This document shows, piece by piece, positions 12,701 to 19,975 of a stretch of 64,000 nucleotides of DNA. Positions within the stretch are counted from its first letter, which is position 1; each line of letters opens with the position of its first letter. A program made the translations under genes and the position numbers. Under the pieces are notes generated by a model. That model was given only the letters and a program-made list of their open reading frames with translations, was not told where the DNA came from and did no database searches. Source of the DNA: Gymnogyps californianus (taxonomy: Eukaryota > Chordata > Aves > Accipitriformes > Cathartidae); NCBI RefSeq assembly GCF_018139145.2, contig NC_059500.1:20460101-20524100 (forward strand). The letters are read 5' to 3'.

Positions 12701-15139
12701 TTGTCATGAATATGTAAAACATTGTGATCATTGTCTTACTTAGATAGCTGCGTTTGAAACAAACTGGCCATAAAATAATAAGTTGGCAGTACAGAAAGTC
12801 ATCATGATACCAGCTATAAATACCAAACATAACTAATTATTTCAGCCTTAAAATGGTCCTGTCAAGTAATTTTTAATGAGGTAGTATGTTCAGAAAATGC
12901 CCTTGTTTCTCATCATGTTTCTACATGCAACCTGTGACATAGCAGTCATTCTATTTTGAGATACTGTCTGTATTAGTAGATACCAATTTGAACATAGACT
13001 AAAATGAAATTAATCTTACATTTTCAATGTTCTTTAGCTGTTTTGTGATTGTTGTGGAAAATGCAGGCAGATTCTTTTGTTGTTGACATCAGAAGTGGGG
13101 GTCACTGGGCCTGCTGAGTACATTCTGAGCTCAAGCAAAAATTGATTTCCTTCTTTTAAAAAGCAGCTGGCATTACAATGAATAGCTTTCTTTCGATTTT
13201 TCTTTTCCACTGAAGCATTCAGTGAATGCAGCAGGCATAATAGGCTGAAGTAAACAGTGTCAGGTTCTGTTATATCAAGAGCTCTTTTAAACTAAGCAGA
13301 CAAGCTATCATCAGTGCCTGAAACCCTGTAAATGGCAGTAGAGACTGCAAATGAGTTTGTTTCCTGACAAGTGTTTTGACGACATTTTGAAGAATGGAAG
13401 GAGATGCTTTGCTAATTACTGTGGCTGCCACACATTCAGTCATGATACTGTTTCATTAATAAGCAAATATAAACAGCCTGTGTAAGGCAGTAATAGAATT
13501 AGAAATTCAATGAAATATATGCCAGCAACTCAGAGCATCATAAACAAGAAAAATACAGGCAGACGCTTTCAGTTTGCCTGTGTTCACCTTTATTCATCGA
13601 AGGAGTCTGTATCTCTCTCTCAAATGTTTTTGTAAACCAAGAGATCTCTGTGGCAGGGCAAGCTAAAAGCAAGCACGAAACGGGTAGAGGTGAATTTTTT
13701 TCAGTAAACTCACAAGTATGGGGTAGCTATCCTTTGACTGGAGTGTAAATTAAAAACAAGATGAATATTTATAGTAATAGGTGAAACTGGTGTCTCTGAA
13801 CATAGTCTAACTTCAGCCTTGGTGAGACATTGGATTGGAAGGCTTGCAAAGCCATAGGTAATTGGGATTGGACATATTTTGGAGTAGCAGCAAGACAGTC
13901 CTAATAAGTCATGACAACTGGAAAACAGTACTGCAGCTGACCATTACCCTTTCTGTATTAGGTTTCAACAAGGGAATTTCAGTTTTGGCTAGATTCAGAG
14001 TTGGCTCCAGTAGTAAAGCATGTTTTTACTCATTAAGAATAATACTTGGAAAAATCTTTTTCCACTCTTCAACAAGTAAAGCCACGTAAAAAAATATATA
14101 TACATAACTTTAAGCTGTCAGGTTGCCAAGAACTATCTCTCAGTGTTATGTAAAGTGGATGCTGCCTGTTCCCCCTGTAGTCTTCTTGTGTTACTGATCT
14201 TTGGAAATCTGAGGCAAACGTCTTTTGGGGTATATATCTGTCCTCTTATGACACAATATAAAGGGGCATGTTAAGGCCTTCCTTTTTGTAGCTGGTAGTG
14301 GGGAAAGGAGATCTCTCTGTTCGTTTTGTGCAATTCCTGGACTTTTGTTTACATAAACTCCCTTGCAGTGTTTATGTATAGTTCGTATCCAAAGGCTACT
14401 GTTCTCCTTTGAGACAGAGAAGAAAATTTCTTGCAGCTTCTCTGGTGACTTGCAGTTGCCAGTTCCAGCCCCCTACCTTATTGTTCTTCACTTTCTTCCA
14501 AAGTACACATGCTGCTTGTCAAGCTAGATCAATTAATTTTAAAAAATTAGTTTGAAAAAATGTATTTTTCTATTTAAAAAAATCAGCAATATTAATTAAA
14601 AAAATAAGGGTGGGGGGGTTTCAGAAAGGGATATTTTTATTTTTATTTTTGCAAATTTTTATGTTTTCGAAATATTTCTAATAGCATGACCAACAGGAGG
14701 CAGTGTAATGTGACTGACTGATACTCAGAAACAGCTCATGAGAAGACATGAGCTGAATATTATGTAAATAGCTAAGAATGTGAACGGAAGAAAATTAAGG
14801 GAAAAGGTAATGGAGAGGATGTTAAGGTTAAGGTGAAAATACCAAAGTGATAAAGTGACTGGTAAAGAAAACAGACTTTCAGAGAACTTACTTAAACTCT
14901 GCTAGGCATATCAAACTAAGCACTAGCTATAAAAGTAAGTATAGGTTGTAATGGAAATAGACTGAAGTTTCATGTATCAAAGGCTCAATGTGAGTATCTA
15001 AATTAGGGTTTTTTTTCTAATATTGCTTTCAGTTCTTGTCCTCCAAAGCTTTGTTAAATTACTGTTTGTTACTGCATAAAGTCAACAAAAAGCATAACTG
15101 ACGATAGTTTTTAGTGTGCATATATATATAGTAATGTAA
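3717..15139. other. AT-rich non-coding DNA
   Basis: About 11.4 kb with no gene or RNA gene I can support. It contains short simple repeats: poly-A near 4781, a CA-rich stretch near 7835, an AAT/ATT dyad at 12546-12575, and A/T runs near 14530-14660. Open frames are all below 100 codons and show no family motif. Confidence 0.6.
12546..12575. repeat. (TAA)n/(TTA)n dyad
   Basis: A short run of TAA units is followed by TTA units, giving 11-bp inverted arms around a 2-bp centre. It is best explained as a simple repeat. Confidence 0.6.
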
Positions 15140-15144
15140 GCTGA
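15140..15144 (+). repeat. target-site duplication GCTGA (left)
   Basis: GCTGA lies directly against the left edge of the 15145-17414 element and is repeated exactly at 17415-17419. Neither LTR of that element has a matching duplication around itself alone, so the pair brackets the whole provirus. Confidence 0.75.
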
Positions 15145-15739
15145 TGTCGTGGTTTAACCCCAGCCAGCAACTGAGCACCACACAACCACTCGCTCACTCC
15201 TCCCCAGTGGGGTGGGGGAGAGAATTGGAAGAGTAAAAGTGAGAAAACTCGTGGGTTGAGATAAAGACAGTTTAATAGGGAAAGCAAAAGCCGCATATGC
15301 AAGCAAAGTAAAACAAGGAATTCATTCACTACTTCCCATCGGCAGGCAGGTGTTCAGCCATCTCCAGGAAAGCAGGGCTCCATCACGTGTAACGATTACT
15401 TGGGAAGACAAACGCCATCACTCCGAACGTCCCTCCCTTCTTTATTCTTCCCCCAGCTTTATATGCTGAGCATGACGTCATATGGTATGGAATACCCCTG
15501 TGGTCAGTTGGGGTCAGCTGTCCCAGCTGTGTCCCTTCCCAGCTTCTTGTGCACCCTCAGCCTACTCACTGGTGGGGTGGTGTGAGAAGCAGAAAAGGCC
15601 TTGACTCTGTGTAAGCACTGCTCAGCAGTAACTAAAACATCCCTGTATTGTCAACACTGTTTTCAGCACAAATCCAAAACACAGCCCCATACTCGCTACT
15701 GTGAAGAAAATTAACTTTACCCCAGCCAAAACCAGCACA
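15145..15739 (-). mobile_element. 3' LTR of the provirus, subfamily 'A'
   Basis: This 595-bp LTR reads TGTGCTGGTTTTGG...CCACGACA on the minus strand. It matches the plus-strand LTR at 18467-19061 over its full length with only four mismatches. On the given strand a perfect CRE palindrome TGACGTCA is at 15473-15480 and the TATA box complement at 15458-15463. An ATTAAA poly-A signal precedes the conserved CAACCCACGAG segment. Its right neighbour (15740-15760) is a purine-rich tract on the minus strand, as expected upstream of a 3' LTR. Confidence 0.85.
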
Positions 15740-15760
15740 TTCTCCATGCCTTATTCCTTT
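15740..15760 (-). other. polypurine-tract-like sequence next to the 3' LTR
   Basis: On the minus strand these bases are mostly purine (AAGGAATAAGGCATGGAGAA) and run directly into the TG of the 3' LTR. That is where the plus-strand primer tract of a retrovirus lies. Three pyrimidines interrupt it, so it is degraded or atypical. Confidence 0.55.
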
Positions 15761-15820
15761 GGACCAGAGCATAGGATTTAATATTGCAGTGAACTCGTCC
15801 CCTTGCCTCTGCTCCGGCTT

Positions 15821-16440
15821 GGACTTATCCACAGGCTGCAGTCCCTTAGGGTTGTACCTGCTCCAAGTGGAGCCTTATCTATGCGCCACAGTCTCTTCAG
15901 GGGTATACCTGCTGCGGAATAGACTTGTCCACAGCCTTATCTATGAGCCACAGCCTCGCTTTGAGGTGCACCTGTTCCAGTGCAGCCTTCTCCATAGGCC
16001 ACAATGCCTTCAGAGATATACCTGCTCTAGCGTGGCCTTACCCACAGCCACAGTCCCTTCAGAAGTAAACATGCTCCAACATGGCCTTACCCATGGCTGC
16101 AGTCCCTCCAGGGGAGTACCTACTCTGTCGTGGGCTTATCCATGGCCACACTCTTTGAGGTGCTCCAGCATGGCCTCATGCACAGCTACTGATGCTTCAA
16201 GGTGTACCTGCTGCAGCATGGACTTATCCACAGTCACAGATGCTTCAAAGCATACAGTCTGCAGCGTGGACTTATCCTTGGGCCACAGTCCCTTCAGAGG
16301 TATACCTGCTGCAGCACAGACATAACCATGGCCATGGATGCTTCGAGATGTACCTACTCTGGCGTGGACTTATTCACAGCCACAGACGCTTTGGGGTGTC
16401 CTGCTCCCACATGGACTCATCCACAGGCCACAGTCCCTTC
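15821..16440 (-). repeat. ~48-bp minisatellite, 13 units, in the provirus interior
   Basis: On the given strand, units begin GGACTTATCCACAG (or close variants) and end in CTGCTCCAGCAT-like sequence. I count 13 units, mostly 47-51 bp, with one longer (about 64 bp, near 15921) and one shorter (about 40 bp, near 16131). Because 48 is a multiple of three, several frames stay open, which explains the repetitive 96-188 codon open frames here. I regard those as repeat by-products, not genes. In provirus sense the unit contains GGAGCAG, GGGACTGCAG and GTGGAT in that order, matching the unit in the LTR at 2553-3711. Confidence 0.85.
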
Positions 16441-16774
16441 AACTCAAGTTCACACTGGAGTTCCGCCCTGTCCAGTACAGCAGCACAGAAACAGCAGCGA
16501 TGCCCTGGCTGTCTGCCAGCCCAGGCGCATCATCATTGCCATTATCAAAATGTTCCCAGGCACAGCAGAGTAAGACTATCAGCAGCACAGCAGTTCAGCA
16601 AGCAGAGAAAGCAAAAAGCAGCCACTAACGAGCACTAGACTGTAATATACAGTGAGGCAAGCAAGCCCCATGGCAAGCATAGAAGCCTGCCGATTAATAG
16701 CTAAACAGCAATAACAGCTATAAATTCGATCTAGTGCATTCCAATCAAATCTGTTGTTATCTCGAATCCTTTGA
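16441..16774 (-). other. provirus leader region
   Basis: About 330 bp between the primer-binding site and the tandem repeat. It holds a minus-strand open frame with hydrophobic stretches, but that frame begins without ATG at the LTR junction, and I do not recognise a gag N-terminus. It is probably untranslated leader, which would include any packaging signal. Confidence 0.5.
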
Positions 16775-16792
16775 GCCCCATGTTGGGTGCCA
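16775..16792 (-). other. retroviral primer-binding site, tRNA-Lys type
   Basis: The minus strand reads TGGCACCCAACATGGGGC, eight bases past the end of the 5' LTR. It differs at two positions from the complement of a lysine tRNA 3' end (TGGCGCCCAACGTGGGGC, known for Lys-primed retroviruses). This fixes the minus-strand orientation and marks the adjacent LTR as the 5' one. Confidence 0.75.
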
Positions 16793-16800
16793 GAAAGCAC

Positions 16801-17414
16801 TGTTGTGGTTTAACCTCAGCCAGCAACGAAGCACCATGCAGCCGCTCGCTCACTCATTTCCCCTCCCAGTGGGATGGGGAGGAGAATCAAAAAAAAAGAA
16901 GAAAAATTCGTGGGTAGAGATAAGAACGGTTTAATAACTAAAGCAAAATAAAATATAATAACAACAACAATAATTAAAAAATAGAATAGTAATAATAGTA
17001 ATGAAAAGGAATATAACAACAACAACAAAGAAATAAAGAAATAAAACCCAAGAAAAGGCAAATGATGCACAATGCAATTGTTCACCACCCGCTTACTGAT
17101 GCCCAAGCAGCCATCCCCTCCTCCCGGCCAACTCCCTCCCTGTTTATATACTGGGCATGACATTCTATGGTATGGAATACCCCTTTGGCTAGTACGGGTC
17201 AGCTGCCCCGGCTCTGCTCCCTCCCAGCTTCTTGCACACCTGCTTGCTGGCAGAGCATGGGAAACTGAAAAGTCCTTAACTGAGGATAAGCACTACTTAG
17301 CAACACCTGACACATCAGCGTGCTATCAACATCATTCTCACACTAAATCCAAAACACTGCACTGTACCAGCTACTAAGAAGAAAATTAACTCTATCCCAG
17401 CCGAAACCAGGACA
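16801..17414 (-). mobile_element. 5' LTR of the provirus, subfamily 'B'
   Basis: This 614-bp LTR reads TGTCCTGGTTTCGG...CCACAACA on the minus strand. It is the same subfamily as the 3' LTR at 53032-53627, sharing the segment around AGCGGGTGGT...AATTGCATTG and the AT-rich trinucleotide stretch (here about 16950-17035). The TATA complement is at 17143-17148. The CRE present in subfamily A is degraded here (AATGTCAT). It resembles subfamily A in U3 and U5 but not in the centre. Confidence 0.85.
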
Positions 17415-17419
17415 GCTGA
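17415..17419 (+). repeat. target-site duplication GCTGA (right)
   Basis: Exact copy of 15140-15144, directly beyond the TG end of the 5' LTR. Confidence 0.75.
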
Positions 17420-18466
17420 CAAGAATGTAAATGAAAAATAAATACCCTAAATGTAACTATAAACTATGTGTAGAGATTCAGCATTTTCTTACTTTGTTTT
17501 TTCTTATTGAAGTTATAGATGGGGCAAGAGACAGAAAAGAGTCTTTTGACATTGGAAGGGATCTCTTTCCTTGCTATGAAATGTGGCCACCCCTTTCTCA
17601 TTCTGTGCTAAGACACCTATAGACATGCTACTTGATTGCCAAGTAACTAGAAATTTACTTAGTAAATTAGTTACTAAGATTTATGTTACAGACTCTAGAG
17701 CTGGAATTTAGCCTTAGGACCACTGCATTGCTGGAGCCTCTGGGGAGCCTTTGGACAGCCAGCTTAAAAGACAACTTCTCTTTTGACATTAATGCTGGGC
17801 TACAGGACGTTACCCCACTGCCAGAGCATGCAAGAAGACAGGCTGGCATTTTCAAAAAGTACTTCCATCATTTCTATGAATCTTCCAGTTTTTTTACCAT
17901 AAGCTGCAGGAAACCAGATATAAATTCTTCATCTAGAGAACTTTGAGGCTTTCTTTGCATAGAAGTGAGCCTCCTAAGGAATTAGCAAAGTTTTGTTTGT
18001 TTGTTAGTGGGATTCTGTAGAGCTCAACCTTAAGGAAATAATGGCATTTCTACTAAAAATCTCCATTTTCATAATATGTTTGTCCACATAATAGTCACAC
18101 TAAAATTGTGGGCAATGTTGAGAATTTGATCTTCCCCAAACAGAAATTGTAAATATCCATGGAAAACCCATGTGAGAGCTATTATTCCATAATGTTACCA
18201 CACAGCCTTCTGAATCCTTTGTTTGTTTGTTTGTTTGTTTTTTAAAGACACACCTGTATTTGTTGCTTTTCTGTCAGCTTCAATCCAAAGGTGCTTCTTT
18301 TGCCCCAGTACAGTAAACTCTGTGAAGAGCACTGCAGATAATGGTGAGGCTGCATGACTTTTGGATCAGATACCACATGAGACCTGATGTCTTCATAGAG
18401 TGATTAAGTGAGTCCCGACCTGTTTGTTTATTTGGGACAGGATGTGAATATTCTCAGATGATACCA
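17420..18466. other. non-coding spacer between ERV insertions
   Basis: About 1 kb of unique-looking sequence separates the provirus from the inverted solo LTR. It contains a (TTTG)n stretch at 18218-18242. I see no gene. Confidence 0.6.
18218..18242 (+). repeat. (TTTG)n microsatellite
   Basis: About six tandem TTTG/GTTT units followed by T residues. Confidence 0.85.
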
Positions 18467-19061
18467 TGTGCTGGTTTTGGCTGGGATAGAGTTAATCTTC
18501 TTCACAGTAGCTAGTATGGGGCTGTGTTTTGGATTTGTGCTGAAAACAGTGTTGACAATACAGGGATGTTTTAGTTACTGCTGAGCAGTGCTTACACAGA
18601 GTCAAGGCCTTTTCTGCTTCTCACACCACCCCACCAGTGAGTAGGCTGAGGGTGCACAAGAAGCTGGGAAGGGACACAGCTGGGACAGCTGACCCCAACT
18701 GACCACAGGGGTATTCCATACCATATGACGTCATGCTCAGCATATAAAGCTGGGGGAAGAATAAAGAAGGGAGGGACGTTCGGAGTGATGGCGTTTGTCT
18801 TCCCAAGTAATCGTTACACGTGATGGAGCCCTGCTTTCCTGGAGATGGCTGAACACCTGCCTGCCGATGGGAAGTAGTGAATGAATTCCTTGTTTTACTT
18901 TGCTTGCATATGCGGCTTTTGCTTTCCCTATTAAACTGTCTTTATCTCAACCCACGAGTTTTCTCACTTTTACTCTTCCAATTCTCTCCCCCACCCCACT
19001 GGGGAGGAGTGAGCGAGTGGTTGTGTGGTGCTCAGTTGCTGGCTGGGGTTAAACCACGACA
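18467..19061 (+). mobile_element. solo ERV LTR, subfamily 'A', plus orientation
   Basis: This 595-bp LTR starts TGTGCTGGTTTTGG and ends CCACGACA. It holds a perfect CRE TGACGTCA (18726-18733), TATAAA (18743-18748) and ATTAAA (18930-18935). No internal ERV sequence adjoins it. It is the inverted near-twin of 15145-15739. Its flanks (TACCA at 18462-18466, TACTC at 19062-19066) match at only three of five positions, so the duplication has decayed or the LTR was rearranged. LTR identity is firm; the solo-LTR history is inferred. Confidence 0.88.
18726..18748 (+). promoter_or_regulatory. LTR promoter core: CRE palindrome plus TATA box
   Basis: TGACGTCA at 18726-18733 is the full consensus CRE bound by CREB/ATF factors. 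TATAAA follows at 18743-18748. The inverted copy at 15145-15739 has the same arrangement unchanged. Activity is inferred from motifs only. Confidence 0.6.
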
Positions 19062-19649
19062 TACTCTTTATCACTCAAATGTGGCATCAGTGACACTGCT
19101 GTAATTTTTGACTTCCTAGAAGTCTGTAAGGCTGCTGCCTTTTGTTCATACACATATTAACTTTTTTTTTTTTTTGTCTTGGCCCCTAGCTCCAAAACTC
19201 ACTGGCCTGTGGTTGTAATTTTCACTGAGCTTCCATAAATGAGAAGGTACTTTATAGTTTCTTAGGAATGCCATCTCTGTATGTTAACAATATGAAACTG
19301 CCTGTCTTCCTCTGAGCCTTGTTCTCATGGTAAGAAGACTCGCAAGAAGGGACAGGGGGGAACTGTGGATACAGAACCATGTTGTACTCTTGACTTTTGT
19401 TGTGTGGTATTGTAAAAGGAATCTTTCTTTGCCCCAACTGTCACGTCCCACCTACGAGAAGGGGAGAGTCACTCAGATTCACAAATAGCCTCTGTGTGCA
19501 TTAAGGTGAAATAACACTCAAGGTCCGTACATAAACACCAGCTATAACGGAACAAATATTCTGTGAATGTTGGCCCTCTTACAACTATATCCACCTAAGC
19601 TATGCAGCTTTATGAAAAACCAAGGTAGGCCTTGCGTTATGTAATAATT
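19062..19649. other. non-coding DNA
   Basis: I see no gene or recognisable repeat beyond a poly-T run near 19160. Confidence 0.6.
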
Positions 19650-19975
19650 TGGGGGGTGCAGGGGGGAGGGGCGGGGAGAAAGAGAGAGAGATCACCAGTC
19701 CTGGATCCAGCATCGGAGCTGCCAAAGGGGGTGTTCGGTGTAGAAAGCACCCAACGTGGGGCTCAGACATGCCCCTATTTATTGGCCCCAGTCCCTGGAC
19801 CTCTGGAACCTTCTCTCACCCCAGTTCCAGAAGTGGTTGAGACACCCGTCAGTCACCAGGCTTCCTCCTCCCACTTCTGGGACCATCCCTTGGGGCACTG
19901 CCTGGGCTTACAGTACAGTTACTTGGGTCTTGACCCTTACACCCAACGTACTGCTCTTTAGAGGGTGCCTAAATC
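19650..19975 (+). mobile_element. possible ERV remnant with PBS-like motif
   Basis: A GC-rich block in AT-rich surroundings. It contains AGCACCCAACGTGGGGCTC (about 19754-19772), matching the Lys-type PBS core seen at 16775-16792 and followed by the same GCTC. A purine-rich AGAGAGAGAG stretch lies upstream. No LTR ends or TSD are identifiable. The opposite strand reads AATAAATAGGGGC, which could instead be a promoter box in a minus-strand LTR, so orientation is uncertain. Short open frames across it show no retroviral protein I recognise. Confidence 0.4.

Larger units (their letters stand above)
15145..17414 (-). mobile_element. short non-autonomous ERV provirus with mismatched LTRs
   Basis: Reading on the minus strand, the order is 5' LTR (17414-16801), Lys-type primer-binding site, leader, 13-unit tandem repeat, polypurine-like tract and 3' LTR (15739-15145). 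A perfect 5-bp duplication GCTGA flanks the 2270-bp whole. The interior is only 1061 bp and shows no gag, pol or env, so mobilisation would have needed proteins from another element. The two LTRs share their outer parts but have unrelated central (R-region) sequence, which point mutation cannot produce from an initially identical pair. The boundaries, TSD and part order are read from sequence; non-autonomy and a recombination or conversion history are inferred. Confidence 0.8.

Noticed and set aside
12877..12898. TGAGGTAGTATGTT string resembling a let-7 microRNA
   Set aside because: After ten or so matching bases it diverges, and no complementary arm follows within hairpin distance, so there is no precursor.
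15759..16638. Several repetitive open frames of up to 188 codons on the plus strand
   Set aside because: They are frames through a ~48-bp minisatellite whose unit length is divisible by three, antisense to the provirus.
16579..16800. Minus-strand 73-codon hydrophobic open frame next to the PBS
   Set aside because: It begins with GTG, not ATG, exactly at the LTR end, overlaps the PBS, and resembles no known leader peptide.
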